Source of the DNA: Tubiluchus corallicola
Lineage: Eukaryota > Priapulida > Priapulimorpha > Priapulimorphida > Tubiluchidae
NCBI GenBank assembly: GCA_030141605.1
Contig: JAQGDQ010000980.1
Coordinates: 1 to 64,000, forward strand
Length of the DNA: 64,000 bases
Direction of reading: 5' to 3'
Below, in pieces: positions 25,095-37,532 of the stretch. The notes below the pieces were generated by a model. The model ran no database searches, had not been told where the DNA came from, and saw only the letters and a list, made by a program, of their open reading frames with translations. The position numbers and the translations under genes were made by a program. The stretch's first letter is position 1, and each line of letters begins with the position of its first letter.

Positions 25095-25129
25095 ATTGGT
25101 CGACGTTTGATGCTGTAACCTTGACGTCA
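25095..25129 (-). promoter_or_regulatory. CCAAT box and palindromic CRE
   Basis: ATTGG at 25095-25099 is a CCAAT box on the minus strand. TGACGTCA at 25122-25129 is a perfect cAMP-response element. The order CRE, CCAAT, then a CpG-rich exon with a donor reads as a minus-strand promoter, plausibly that of TAT. Mammalian TAT is a classic cAMP-responsive gene; whether that holds here is inference. Confidence 0.4.
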
Positions 25130-25249
25130 TCGATGTTTCTCGAGCTATCCGGTTTGTCTCGTGAGCAAAGTGGAGCACTCGATGTCCATCTGTTGGCTTC
25201 CCCAGAGAAAAAATGCCAAAAACTAGGAATGAGTGACCTCATTTATTAA

Positions 25250-25700
25250 AGTTGCCTGCTACTTCCGCTACTTCATACATTTTAGTTTTGGAGTTATTAT
25301 GAATTAGTTAAACATGTAAAGTAAATACTGACCAATTTAAAACTATTATCGATATGACAGAAGAGCTTATTAAAGTTACATATCGGTTCTTTAAACGTTG
25401 GTCTAATAAGTGGACACGTAGATTGCATGTATTTGATGCACTGTCACTGTAAAATATGGTTATCTGATATCTGTTAGTGTCCTGGCTTTGTATTAAAGCA
25501 ACAACTCATTTGTAAGGTGTGTCTAGCAGGTTTTTTCTGAGGCAATGGCTGTGAAACATGTTTACATAGAAAAGCAGCTAATTACCAAAACTCGGCTAAT
25601 AGCATGCAATTATACTGCTAATACTATACTCGTTTTTTACATAGACTTTATGTTCATTCATTCATTTTTTTCTTTCGCTCACTCGTTCATTCGCTCATTT
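25250..25700. other. Non-coding stretch
   Basis: Nothing recognised before the tetranucleotide array. Confidence 0.4.
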
Positions 25701-25707
25701 ATCTATC

Positions 25708-26452
25708 CAACCCGCTGTCCATCCATCCATCCATCCATCCATCCATCCATCCATCCACCAATTCGTACACCCACCTACCATCCATCCATCCATCCATCCA
25801 TCCATCCATCCATCCATCCATCCATCCATCCATCCTGCTATCCATCAATCCATCCATCCATCCATCTATCCATCCATCCATCCATCCATCCATCCATCCA
25901 TCCATCCATCCATCCATCCTGCTATCCATCCATCCATTTATCCATCCATCCATCCATCGATCCATCCATCCAGCCAGCCATCCATCCATCCATCCATCTA
26001 TCTATCCATTCATTTATTCAACCGTCCATTCGTTCATGCATGCATAGATTCATTCATTCATTCATTCATTCATTCATTCATTCATTCATTCATTCATCCA
26101 TCCATTCATTCATCCATCCATCCATCCATTCATTCATCCATCCATCCATCCATCCATCCATCCATCCATCCATCCATCCATCCATCTATCTATCCATTCA
26201 TTTATTCAACCGTCCATTCGTTCATGCATGCATAGATTCATTCATTCATTCATTCATTCATTCATTCATTCATTCATTCATTCATTCATTCATCCATCCA
26301 TTCATTCATCCATCCATCCATCCATCCATCCGCTATTCATTCATTTATTCAACCGTCCATTCGTTCATGCATATGTTCATTCATTCGTTCGTTCGTTCGT
26401 TCGTTCGTTCGTTCGTTCATTCATTCATTCATTCATTCATTCATTCATTCAT
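25708..26452 (+). repeat. (CATC)n/(CATT)n/(CGTT)n array
   Basis: 0.75 kb of tetranucleotides in alternating blocks. A composite block (TATCCATTCATTTATTCAAC followed by CGTCCATTCGTTCATGCAT) recurs at about 26003, 26190 and 26334, showing larger-scale duplication on top of slippage. The long Ile/His/Pro/Ser open frames are artefacts. Confidence 0.96.
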
Positions 26453-27412
26453 ATGTTCGATGTACTTTGTTACTTTAAGTTGGCATTTGATCAATAAAAT
26501 ACATGTAACATGTTTTTGATTTTGAACTTAACTACAATTGATTTGGAAGGAAAAATGGAATTCCCTTCTTAAGTTACCAGGCAATAAAATGAGTCAACTC
26601 ATTATTCTTGTGGGCAACTTCTCAAGAAACTATTTTTTCCCTGAAAAGTTGCAACAACAATGAGGTACCCATTGTTATCGTCTCCAGTTCAATTTTGTTC
26701 ACTGAAATACGGAAATTGAGCTACTAACATGTGTTACGGATAGGCTTATAGATAATTAAACGGTTAGGAAACTAAATGTGAGACCTGGCGAGACATTGTT
26801 TTTTTCTTTAGGTGCAGGGTCTGTAACTTTAGGTTCCGGGACTGCCACTCTGACAGACCCGGCGCACTTTAAGCGCTGAATGTTGGCAACCTACCTTAAA
26901 AGCGTTTTTGAATTTTGCCTTTTGAACGCTGAATTGTCGCTTGTCACGGTTTCAACTTTGACCGAGGAATTAAGATTGTCTTAAATATACATGCCTCGAA
27001 TAGTACAAGAATTATACCTTGTGTACCCAATTGTTGATGAAGCGAAGAAATTCACCAGAATATTAACTGTATATTATATCATACGTTATTTGGCTTCTAA
27101 CTACTGAATTATACTTCGAAGTTGTTCCTAAATTCCGGTAAATTTCTTTGCTTTAGATGGCTTGATGATAAACAGTCATCTTTGTTCTATTTTCTTCTAT
27201 TGTTCTATTTTCTTTGTTCTATTTTCTTTGTTCTATTTTGTTCTATTGTTCTATTTTCTTTGTTCTATTTTCAGAAAAACAAAAACAAAAAAAATGTCAG
27301 TAAAAAAATTCAAATAAATCTTATCACTATGGTATCATGCACAAAATTTAATGTGTTTGAACAATTTCGCGGGTAAACTTGTTTTGAATAATAATTTAGC
27401 AACATTTAGACT
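26453..27412. other. Non-coding stretch
   Basis: Contains a short TTCTATTTTCTTTG-type tandem repeat at about 27180-27270. Otherwise nothing recognised. Confidence 0.45.
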
Positions 27413-27415
27413 TTA

Positions 27416-28104
27416 AGCTACGACTCCATGGGCGCGTAATGCGTAATGCGTGATCTGTGATCCGTAATGCGTGATGCGTATTGATTGTTTCCATGTGGTC
27501 CTAAACGCTATGCGTATTAACAAAATCCACAGCGTTTTTTTCGCTATTTTTGTCGCTATTCGCGAAATTGCAAGCATTAATTTATGGAAACCATGTCTCT
27601 GCTAAAATTTAACGGTGATGATTACAGCTGCGGCATTAGATTATTATTGTACTGTTAGACGGAAAAGAAAACACAGGTTTTGGGTGCATAACATTTTGCA
27701 GGAGAGAGAACAATATGGCAAGTATCATCGTTTAATGAAAGAACTGCAGTTAGATGCACAACACATAACTACATGCTTCTTCCACCTCTCAAAAACTCAA
27801 ATAGAAAAAATATGATTGTTTATAGGTCCTAAAGTGACCAAAACTCACCTAACTAGAATTTTTAGTAAGCTAAACAGCGAAAATAGTCACCGGAAAATTG
27901 AAAACTACCTATAACCACCTAGGCAACGGCGGTTTCCCGTCTGCGTGATGCGTATTCGGACGATAGCGATCACGTTCGAATGAATACTGATCACGCATTA
28001 CGTACGCATGGAAACACTTCTAAATGTTTAAATACGAACTGTTTTATACGCATTGCGGATCAAGCATCACGCATCACGCATTACGTACATATGGAGTCGT
28101 ACCT
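27416..28104 (+). mobile_element. PIF/Harbinger element, non-autonomous
   Basis: TTA duplications at 27413-27415 and 28105-28107 flank the termini AGCTACGACTCCAT (left) and AGGTACGACTCCAT (right, other strand). Sub-terminal words made of TAATGCGTGATGCG are repeated in inverted order at both ends. A 3-bp TTA duplication fits PIF/Harbinger, and an internal frame carries the start of that family's transposase. Confidence 0.88.
27615..27815 (+). pseudogene. Harbinger transposase N-terminal fragment
   Basis: The translation contains HRFWVHNILQEREQYGKYH and LMKELQLDAQ before a stop. It matches the conserved N-terminal block of PIF/Harbinger DDE transposases ('RxFWVHPIxxxRxxxGxFxxLxxELxxD'). Only about 50 of roughly 350-400 residues remain and the DDE core is absent, so it is a dead gene inside the MITE-like element. 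Confidence 0.8.
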
Positions 28105-28325
28105 TTAGCCATCGTTACTAATTCTTGAAAATATGGAATACAATACGGGTTGTAATAAAGAGTGATGACAGTAGCATATAAAATACAAGCAAGTAATACA
28201 AGCGGCGTATAAAATACAAAATACAAATTTCTTTTATTTTCAGTGTATTGAATGATAATAAATACATTAGGCCGTTTTTCCACTGCGTCTGGAAAGACAC
28301 GGAATTTCTCTAGATAATCCCCCAC

Positions 28326-28931
28326 TTCGCCAGTTATCTTTTCGCCAGTTACTGCTCGCCAGTCTACCTTTTCGTCAGTCTACCTGTTCGCCAGTCTACC
28401 TTTTCGTCAGTCTACCTTTTCGCCAGTCTACCTTTTCGTCAGTCTACCTTTTCGTCAGTCTACATTTTCGCCAGTCTACTTTTTCGCCAGTCTACCTTTT
28501 CGCCAGTCTACCTTTTCGCCAGTCTACCTTTTCGTCAGTCTACCTTTTCGCCAGTCTACCTTTTCGTCAGTCTACCTTTTCGTCAGTCTACATTTTCGCC
28601 AGTCTACTTTTTCGCCAGTCTACCTTTTCGCCAGTCTACCTTTTCGCCAGTCTACCTTTTCGCCAGTCTACCTTTTCGCCAGTCTACCTTTTCGCCAGTC
28701 TACCTTTTCGCCAGTCTACCTTTTCGTCAGTCTACATTTTCGCCAGTCTACTTTTCCGTCAGTCTACCTTTTCGTCAGTCTACCTTTTCGCCAGTCTACC
28801 TTTTCGTCAGTCTACCTTTTCGCCAGTCTACTTTTTCGCCAGTCTAACCGAAAAGCTACACTGGCGAAAAAGTAGGCTGGCGAAAAAGTAGACTGACGAA
28901 AAAGTAGACTGACGAAAAGATAACTGGCGAA
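28326..28931. repeat. 16-bp repeat array inside a foldback element
   Basis: About 31 units of CCTTTTCGCCAGTCTA (C/T variants) run from about 28350 to 28846. The orientation then flips: four or five complementary units (GGCGAAAAAGTAGACT) run to 28931. The ends are inverted repeats: TTCGCCAGTTATCTTTTCG at 28326 and its complement ending at 28931. It has no coding capacity. There are no variable spacers, so it is not a CRISPR array. Confidence 0.9.
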
Positions 28932-29481
28932 ACGACATGCAAGCATTTTTTTGCGTGACTATCTCACACGAAAAGAATTGAAGCAATAGCCCGCCTTTGC
29001 AAATCATTGTTTTCCGTTTCCATTGCGTCCAGAAAAAAAGTCACATACACGCATGGATACGCACTTCAATTTCCAAACTTTCTTTCCACGGACGCAAAAG
29101 TTCATTTCTGTAGAGTTTAGACCTTCCTTCTGCGACAAAATAATCCTAAATACAATTAGAGAGATTTAACAAGACAGGTGTGGGTTGAGGTCAATGATGT
29201 TGGAAGAACATTTAGTTTTTGATATTAATTACAATTTTCAATGCTAATTGCTATTCTTTGTTCCTCGCGTTTTGTCAAATTTGTGCTAAACATTTACACG
29301 CGCTATTGTCGCAGAATAGCGACCTTGTGCCGTTGATATACTGCTTTTGTAGAACATACAAGCCTATATTGAGCTTTCTTGAAATTGCATTGCATGTATG
29401 ATAGATAGAGTTACAGTGGAGAAATTTGTAAGAGACAAACTACGATCAGCTGCATAATAATAACAGCTATTTTTTTTTTGT
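28932..29481. other. Non-coding stretch
   Basis: Nothing recognised; a 60-codon frame at 29219 lacks an ATG. Confidence 0.4.
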
Positions 29482-29485
29482 TTAA

Positions 29486-30071
<586 letters not shown>

Positions 30072-30075
30072 TTAA

Positions 30076-30890
30076 CAAATCAAAATGAGTCAAACTGTAC
30101 GTCGTACAAAAACTTACAATATACGAACGTGCAAAACTTGCAAATGAATTTTTTTCGAAAAGTTGCAAGTTGCGTTCTTAAATAACTCCGATACTGTTCC
30201 TCATCCATTATAACTTGTCGAGAAATTCACGATATTCGAAAACTGGGTGTTGTTCGCTACTGCATTGCATATTTACCCATTTCCAAATAAATACTTCTTT
30301 CTCCTAGAAAAGCTTATGTCTAGATACCCTGCTAGCATCGCCGTTGCCGTTGCCGTATTGCCGATTATTATGTATTGAGTATGAATGCAGTGAAACAATT
30401 TATGCGAAGGTAAAATATTCGGACAGAAAAGTTTGTATTTGTGCCAGTCGGTTGACAATAAGACAACGACAGGAGGTATCAGTGTATAAACAAGCATAAA
30501 TCAATTCGTTTCTTCACTTGACTGTTTCTCGTTATTTTTTGCATTGAACAGTACTGTAGTGAGAACCCCTTCCCAGTGCACGTGACGTAAGTATGACGTC
30601 ACGCAAGTACTTAAGAGTCAGTCACACATCTTCCGTTAGTGGCTGCAGAACTCCCTATCCTCATCCTTGTTGTTCCCGCTTGTATATTATTGCAATTTAT
30701 CATTATATTATTCTCGCTTTGCTTATTACACGTTATTAATCAACTCCAATGTTGCTACTTATATGTGGCATTGAAGCTATTATTAACATCGTTTATTTTC
30801 GAACACACGTGTACAGTTAAATTACATAAGTGGTTCAATTAAAGGAAATTAGTAGACTAGTCGTAAAAGTAAAAAATAAGAGTTAAACAC
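30076..30890. other. Non-coding stretch
   Basis: Nothing recognised. CRE-like TGACGTCA at 30595-30602 lacks supporting promoter context. Confidence 0.4.
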
Positions 30891-30913
30891 TGACAACAAC
30901 AACAGCAACAACG

Positions 30914-30951
<38 letters not shown>

Positions 30952-30966
30952 AACAACAACAACAAC
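30891..30966 (+). repeat. (CAA)n microsatellite
   Basis: Near-perfect CAA repeats directly abutting the dispersed repeat at 30968. Confidence 0.93.
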
Positions 30967-30967
30967 A

Positions 30968-31318
30968 TTGGGTATCGACAATATGTGTAATATAAAATAT
31001 GTAGTGTTTATAAAATATGTCGTGTTATCTATAGGTATTAGCAACACTGTGCAGCCAACTTGTTTCTGGCAAACGAGATTTGTCAAATGCTATAAATCAC
31101 ATTATGAATAAATTTTTTATCTGTATTACGTGTCTAATAAAGAGTTATTGCACATTATTATACATAACAATTGGATACTGTCAGAATACAAACACGGGAG
31201 GCAGAAAGAAGAAAAGAAAGAAAAACAGCAAAAAACGGATAATGAAGAAAACAAAAAGAAGAGGAATGGAAGAAAAAGAAATCAGATGGAAAAACAAAAA
31301 ACGAAGGATGAAATGAAA
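30968..31318. repeat. Dispersed 0.35-kb repeat, copy outside the duplication
   Basis: Closely similar to 41050-41372 and 50113-50436, starting at GGTATCGACAATATGTGTAA or GGATATCGACAATATGTG and ending in a purine-rich AAAAACGAAGGATGAAATGA. No terminal repeats were resolved. The short Lys/Arg-rich frames are low-complexity. Confidence 0.75.
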
Positions 31319-31339
31319 ACAGAAGAATGGAATGGGTGT

Positions 31340-31478
31340 GCAAAACTTTCCCTGACCTGCAGTTTCTACTACATGTCACTACGCTAGTGCTATTCTTCTA
31401 TAGCAAGTGCATTCTGAAACCCGACGAATCTAAACTAGAATAGTCAATAAATTACTACGACGACTGCTGATGTTACTT

Positions 31479-31539
<61 letters not shown>

Positions 31540-31713
31540 ACTTTCCCTGACCTGCAGTTTCTACTACATGTCACTACGCTAGTGCTATTCTTCTATAGCA
31601 AGTGCATTCTGAAACCCGACGAATCTAAACTAGAATAGTCAATAAATTACTACGACTACGACGACTGCTGATGTTACTTCTACTACTAGTACTACTACTA
31701 CTACTACTACTTT

Positions 31714-31767
<54 letters not shown>

Positions 31768-31771
31768 AACT

Positions 31772-31838
<67 letters not shown>

Positions 31839-31917
31839 AAACAAAAACAACAACAACAGCACCAGCAGCAGCAGCAGCAACAACAACAGCACCAACAGCA
31901 ACAACAACAACAACATC
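31340..31917 (+). repeat. 0.2-kb tandem duplication plus (CTA)n and (CAA)n
   Basis: The block CTTTCCCTGACCTGCAGTTT through GTCAATAAATTACTACGAC is present at about 31345-31539 and again from 31541. Each copy ends in (CTA)n; the second runs on into (CAA)n to 31917. Confidence 0.88.
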
Positions 31918-32784
31918 AAGTACGGATATTATTTACATACAAGAAGACAAAGCAATTGATTTAAAAAGACACCACATATTCTAACATCTTCCTCAATTGA
32001 TACTTTGATAAAAAATTAAAATTCCTCTTTTCTATACAGTCAATACAATCTTTTGCTAAGTTCATTGTCACTAGCTGAATGAAACTTAACTCTCATCTTT
32101 TTACAATTTTACGAGATAGTGTATGAAAATTTCTAAATACATCTTCTAGTTCAACATTATTTTCTATAACAATTTTATACAAGTTGAAAGCCACTATTGA
32201 GTTTACGTCATACAGTGTATGTTTGGCTATAAAGTTAATTGTCGAGTTACTACTATTTTACATGCTACATAGAATTTAAAAAACCTTTTTTCAAAGTGCT
32301 TACTGGCTGAACGGTACCAGCAATTGGCACCAATATGGGGACAAAATGTAAGTGTGCGCTCTGTACGGCATTTTCCATAATTTACGGTATATTCCAAGCT
32401 GTATCAATTAAAATGTATTTTTGAATTTTCTAACTCCCAACTCGTAACCGTAATGTCCTAAACAATATGTTTCAAGTAGTTTACATTTATCAGAACAAGT
32501 CAGAAGAAGCAAATGGAAAATTGGCACATATACTATTGGCATGGTAAATGAAATCGCCCCGTTTACTAAGAATATCAGCATCACGTTAAATTATTATTAG
32601 ATATGGATATGAATTTACACCCATCGCAAGAGTGTCTCCTGTTAAAAACTTTGTGTTTTAATAAGGTTCTGAAAGCGGAGAAAAACAATCGTATTACACA
32701 TTTGTAATTAAAAACGCTAACTTTCAAATGGAGGTAGACATTTTCTATCTTTAAAATCATCATCATCATCATCTCTGGAGTCAC
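31918..32784. other. Non-coding stretch
   Basis: Nothing recognised. Confidence 0.4.
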
Positions 32785-33300
32785 ACGACGTTTGACATGA
32801 CCCTCCTGATCACTTTACTCCATGCTGCCCTGTCACCCGCAACCTCCCATGTCTCTGTATTTTTGATATCTAATGGTGTGTTGATAAGATCTTTTCAGAT
32901 GAAATTAATGTAAGTCAGCAGCAGCTGTCTTCCTTGTAGTTTCTTTTCTTTCTGCAGTGCTTCCCTTAAACCTAACTTTAATGGACTGTCATCAGGCAGT
33001 CATATAGCATGTCCTATCCATCTTAATCTTCTACTTTTTATTTTAATTGTCCATTCCTCTGCGTTGACTTTGTTGTACAGATCCCGGTGTGATATCTTCT
33101 TTGGCTAATTTATTCCCGAATGTTCCTGTAGTTTCCTTTTTGAAATGCATAATTTCTGATTCGTGTTGTGTTTTGATTGTCCATAATTCTGAGTTATAGA
33201 GAAACAGTTTCCACAAGTGCAGCAAAGATTCTTAATTTTGTATCTAGACTGATCCTCTTTAAAAATCGTTTCGTGAAGTTTTTTCTTCAAATTTTTCAAA
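32785..33300 (-). mobile_element. Decayed LINE C-terminal fragment
   Basis: The minus-strand translation gives FLYNSELWTIKTQHESEI, then RRLRWIGHAI and LPDDSPLKLGLREALQK. This is the C-terminal region of an endonuclease/reverse-transcriptase ORF ('FLYNSExWTL...RLRWxGHxxRLPDxxxxKxxL'). Several frameshifts and stops show it is a fossil. Confidence 0.68.
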
Positions 33301-33860
33301 CCCTAACGGTTATTCAGCAAGTAAGGTACATGAGCATAATACGTTTTCACTTTGTTACAAAGTGACAAAGAATGACAATGACCTAAATTAGCAAAATGTC
33401 GCGTCAACAGAATTTTCAATTTCCTTAATTGGCATGTTTTAACAATAGACATTCTCCGAAAGGGCCCATCTAAACTGCACCACTTCTACATTTATGCAAA
33501 AAGATTTTTTTCATTTCTGGCAACGATAATAAGCAATTCAGCTATAAAAAAAGGCTCGAATCACTTTTGGAAGTGATATACTAGTACTAACACGCAAGCA
33601 TTGGCATGCTAGAATGTTTAAGTGTTTGTAATTACTGGGAACTACAAAAGGCACGCCACCGGTAGATAACTCCATGTTCTTTTGATAATTAGTGACGCTA
33701 ATAACGTCGATGTGAAACAGTTGGCAACAGCTTTTCGACGACCTGCTTATATGACAGATATTTGAAAGTGAAAATAGAACAGCCAGCGGGTGCAGTTGCA
33801 TTAGTCTTGACTTTGACAATGACAGATTTTAAAATAGGCTCTCAGACAATGCTCGGAGAA
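33301..33860. other. Upstream region of gene A
   Basis: No coding signal; contains the 5' flank of the TATA promoter. Confidence 0.4.
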
Positions 33861-33862
33861 GG

Positions 33863-33870
33863 TATAAAAG
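33863..33870 (+). promoter_or_regulatory. TATA box of gene A
   Basis: TATAAAAG in a GC-flanked setting. A start about 25-30 bp downstream would give a non-coding first exon ending at the strong AACAG/GTAAGA donor at 33936/33937. Confidence 0.65.
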
Positions 33871-33892
33871 AGCGACTGGAAGATGAAGAAAG

Positions 33893-33936
33893 TATCAGTT
33901 CCACAGCTGCGACGGAAGTAGAACCAGCAGTAACAG
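33893..33936 (+). other. Non-coding first exon of gene A (inferred)
   Basis: The start is inferred from the TATA spacing; the end is the GTAAGA donor at 33937. It would splice to the TTTTTTCAACAG acceptor at 34703, 13 nt before the start codon. The 766-bp intron between carries a SINE head (about 34115-34190) and an AT-rich tail to 34490. Confidence 0.5.
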
Positions 33937-34114
33937 GTAAGAAAAGCTAGTTATCACTCTCTTCTTTATCAGATTCGAGTAACTTCTTTTTCTGCGTTTT
34001 GTTTACCACAGAAAAACGTTGGCTAATTTTGGTTATTGGAAAATGACTCAGTCATATAAACGCAAGAAAACAATTCTAAATAGTGAAGTTTGAAAAAAAT
34101 TTAATTTTGCCCCT

Positions 34115-34190
34115 TCACTGGGACTCGAACCCAACGCCTGTTTTTCGGGCAGCCGTGCAGCACATTTTGAATTTAGCGGCTTGGAGTACC
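34115..34190 (-). repeat. tRNA-derived SINE head
   Basis: On the minus strand a complete T-arm (TTGGGTTCGAGTCCCAG) is present with a B box. The D and anticodon arms are degenerate and the acceptor does not pair, so it is a SINE rather than a tRNA gene. Confidence 0.55.
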
Positions 34191-34239
34191 CCAAATCTCT
34201 CTATTCTGCTGATGCAGAACAGGGAGATTCAAGATCAGT

Positions 34240-34490
34240 TTTATTTCATATGGCTTATTGAAATTCCAAACTTAAAAGTTTTGATTCATTTTAATTTAAT
34301 TTATTTCGTTCATGGATCTTGTAGTAGTGTAATAATGCTTGTTGCTGTATGTTCTACCTTGCTTATTGTTCGTAAAAAATTTTATATTTTGTAGTTTTAT
34401 GCTGTACTGTAATTCAACCTTTTCGTGATGATAAATGATGATCAACCTTAATGATGATAAATAATAAATAAACTTATTATTATTATAAAT
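34240..34490 (+). mobile_element. Possible retroposon 3' tail
   Basis: A T-rich stretch ends in GATGATAAATAATAAATAA and TTATTATTAT, as in retroposon 3' ends. Family unknown. Confidence 0.3.
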
Positions 34491-34716
34491 TTGACTTCAT
34501 ATAAATTTTGTATTAGCGGAATAGGTGTGTTTTTCTTCATAACTGTTAGCTTCAGAAGTTTTATTGTAAATTATTGTCTGCAGTGGAGAACCGGTTTGAT
34601 CACGTGACTCGAAATTGTTGCAATTACGTCTTCTAGGCATAGGCGTCCTTTTAGCAGTAAGTTTTCTGTTGTTCTTATGTTTCTTCTTCTTTTTTTTCAA
34701 CAGGCCACGTACCATC

Positions 34717-34967
34717 ATGAGAACGCTCATCATCACCCTCGCCATTGTGGCGCTTGCCCACGCTGAAGGTTACACCCAGGGACCCGAGTACTACACCACT
34801 GACATCCTGGGACCATTCGCCAACGCCCGGGCTGCTGGAGCTGGACAGAAGAGTGCTAGCAGCAGCTACACAAGAACTGGACAAGCTGCTGGTGCCGATT
34901 ACGCCGCTGACCAGGCCAGCGCCGCCGAAACTGCGGCCAAAGCACGTGGCTATGACTACAAATACAG
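34717..34967 (+). CDS. Gene A, exon 2: secreted Ala/Gly/Tyr-rich structural protein
   Basis: This exon starts the 243-aa protein and encodes 83 whole codons. The start MRTLIITLAIVALAHA is a textbook signal peptide, with cleavage likely before EGY. The mature part has Tyr-rich (GPEYYTTD) and Ala/Ser/Gly-rich segments. A good acceptor ends at 34703, the Met context is CATCATGAG, and the donor is CAG/GTAATA at 34968. Codon third positions are GC-rich relative to the surroundings, supporting real coding. Overall composition resembles shematrin-like shell-matrix or other extracellular structural proteins of molluscs; exact family is not certain. Confidence 0.88.
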
Positions 34968-36341
34968 GTAATATATCATTCTTTTCGTGCAAAAAGTGTC
35001 ATTTAGTCTCAATTTTGTTTTCACAAGAAAAAACCCACTGAAAATTCCCAATAGCAGTTATAAAACTGGAATATGGCTCCCGGAATGGGAAACCTCACTA
35101 AATGACTAACTAATTACTATGGTGAACATTCCGTGGTTGTATATGATGTAATATTGCCAGCATCGCAAGAGTGCACCCTTATGTTAAATGCATCTGTTTT
35201 TGTTACTTTTGCCTAAATGGTCTTCTTTTGGAACAAAATGATTTTGTTCGTTCGTTTTAGTAAATACCTCGCACTTTGTTATTATAAATCTTGTAAAGCT
35301 TGTATTGCAGTTTCGGTTTTTAGCTGCAGACAACTAATGATGTAAAACTAAATAATCATTAACAAAAGTTCAAAGGTCAGCACGGTAAAAAGTCAAAAGA
35401 CAACAACCCAACCTGCGCATAACAGCCGTTCCCGAGGGTTAGGTTCCAAAACTGTTAAGAAATTCCGCTTTTTGGCACTTTTGTTTAACTAAGTAATTTG
35501 GTTTTATGTCTCTTTTTGTTGCTGTAATAATTAAACTCATTGCCTGTCTTGCGATTTAAATCAGTTTGATAATACGTTTAGTTTGTGAAAGTATCTTTGT
35601 TCAAACTTTTTTTATTTAACCCACACCACAAGTTCATAATTTGGAGACATTATACATGGTTTACATACAAGTGTGGGTTGAGGGACCCTTACTTGGCACA
35701 AACCCGCAAACCGTACGGGCCACCCAGCCATTAACATAAATAGCAAACAATGGAATACAGTTGTTTGATCGATGGGCACAAATGGTGACGAAACAATGAT
35801 GATCAGTGAACAATTTATGTTAACTATTAATACTATTACTCTATAGGATTTTACCGATTGAAGTATGAACATGCATAACCTGAAGTGAAACAATAATATA
35901 GCTCATATGGGATCAACTTAATTAACGACGACTTAATTAATAAAGTTCGCATACATAGCAACTGTCAAGTATACAAATATCTGAATAAGTATTATGGAAA
36001 AATTATTTACAATGCTTGATGAAGGGTTTATAACAATGAGTATGAACTTTATCAGTTACGTGACTTGTAAGATTATTAACTAATGAAAAAATGATATACA
36101 CCAAAGAACGATTTGAAAATGTTAATGTAAGTTAGGTGGACGTGTAGTTTCTCTAGCTCTTGTAGGGTATTCATGGCAGTCAGTTCCTTGCGTTATGGGT
36201 AAAATGTGCCTATTAACACTGATGTAGAAAACAAAGAATAATTAGTCTGTAAATTCTGTTCTTTAAATACCCGCTTTTTGTGGCAATGTATTCATCGTGT
36301 TACTGTGCGTCTCTACCATGATCATCATTGTTTGTTCACAG
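34968..36341 (+). other. Gene A intron 2
   Basis: A 1374-bp GT...AG intron with phase 2 entry. No further feature recognised. Confidence 0.85.
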
Positions 36342-36822
36342 GGCTGGATTCAGCTTCTACCAACCCAAGCTGTTGTACGCCTACGCATTTGATGGTGACA
36401 TCGTTGGAGTTCGTGACGTCAACCCAAGAATCCCCAACGTTGACACCAACGTTCGTCTGGCTGACATCAGGGTCGCCCCAGTTAGATACCCAGGCCTGCG
36501 TAACGTAGCCGTTGATGGTGATGGAGATGGTATTGCCATCGCTGGCGGACGGCGTGGAAGAATTGCCGGATATGCTGGCGGATACGGTCTTGGTGGATAC
36601 GGAGCCGGTTATGGTGCTGGTTATGGAGGTTATGGAGCCGGTTATGGAGGAGGTTATGGAGGAGGTTATGGTGCTGGTTATGGTGGTTATGGTTTGGGAG
36701 GATCTGGTGGATACGGCTCTGGTTACGGATACGGAAGAGGTTATGGGTATGGTGGCCTTGGAGGTCTTCGAAGACATGGATACGGCTATGGCCGCAGAGT
36801 TGGTCACGGAAAATACTATTAA
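36342..36822 (+). CDS. Gene A, exon 3: Gly/Tyr-rich C-terminal domain
   Basis: The exon follows a TTTGTTCACAG acceptor and continues in frame (AG+G = Arg, then AGFSFYQPKLLYAYAFDGD). Residues about 85-150 form a non-repetitive domain containing DVNPRIPNVDTNVRLADIR and a DGDGDG acidic turn that could bind Ca2+. Next comes about 75 residues of GGYGAGYGxGY repeats, ending in a basic, Tyr-terminated tail (RRVGHGKYY). Shematrins of pearl oysters likewise combine Gly/Tyr repeats with a basic/Tyr C-terminus. The protein is presumably exported to an extracellular matrix such as shell or periostracum. The antisense Ser/Thr-rich frame is a shadow. Confidence 0.9.
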
Positions 36823-36829
36823 AAAATTA

Positions 36830-36835
36830 AATAAA
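36830..36835 (+). terminator. Poly(A) signal of gene A
   Basis: AATAAA eight bases after the stop codon; a second AATAAA lies at about 37039. Confidence 0.6.
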
Positions 36836-36839
36836 TCAT

Positions 36840-37440
36840 AATTTATTTAAAACTGTGATAATCATTTGCATCACATACCATTGTTTGCATTGTAAATGTA
36901 AAGTGCAGTCACTTTTTATTATTGTTTACTAACTTAATGTGTCTCTTTTAAGCTCAAAGCCTATGAATGTCACACTTTGTGCTTTGGTAGCCATTTTGAC
37001 ATTCAAGTATCTCGTACGCATGCGTGGAAAACTGATCAATAAATGTATTCATTTTATTATGCAACAAAACATTACGCTTTGTTTCTTCTTTTAGTAAACA
37101 ACTTCAACAAAATGTGTAGATTACATGAATTATGAATTATGAATTTATTCCACAGCAACTCAAACATACATATAAATTGATGTGTTACAACTTCTAAACT
37201 ACATAATTTTAAACGAAGCAGCATTTAGAGCAACTCAAAATTCATTAAAAATAGAAGCTTTGCAATAATGAGAGCAGAAAGTTACAGATCTGCTAATTAA
37301 ATGCTTGAAAATTATTTTTGTTTGAAGTGATTTCACTGCTAAGCCTTAAACTTGAACTTACTGTAGAGAGTAAGCCACCATTTTTTATGACGGTACTACT
37401 GCTACTACTACTACTGCTGCTGCTACTACTACTACTACTA

Positions 37441-37532
<92 letters not shown>

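Noticed and set aside
25545-26519. 324-codon Ile/His/Pro/Ser frame
   Set aside because: Tetranucleotide array artefact.
28326-28931. Possible CRISPR-like array
   Set aside because: Repeats are contiguous with no variable spacers, in a eukaryotic setting; it is a minisatellite within a foldback element.
36325-36841. Ser/Thr-rich antisense and Met/Val-rich sense frames over gene A exon 3
   Set aside because: Shadows of the Gly/Tyr repeat; the spliced sense frame with a signal peptide explains the locus.
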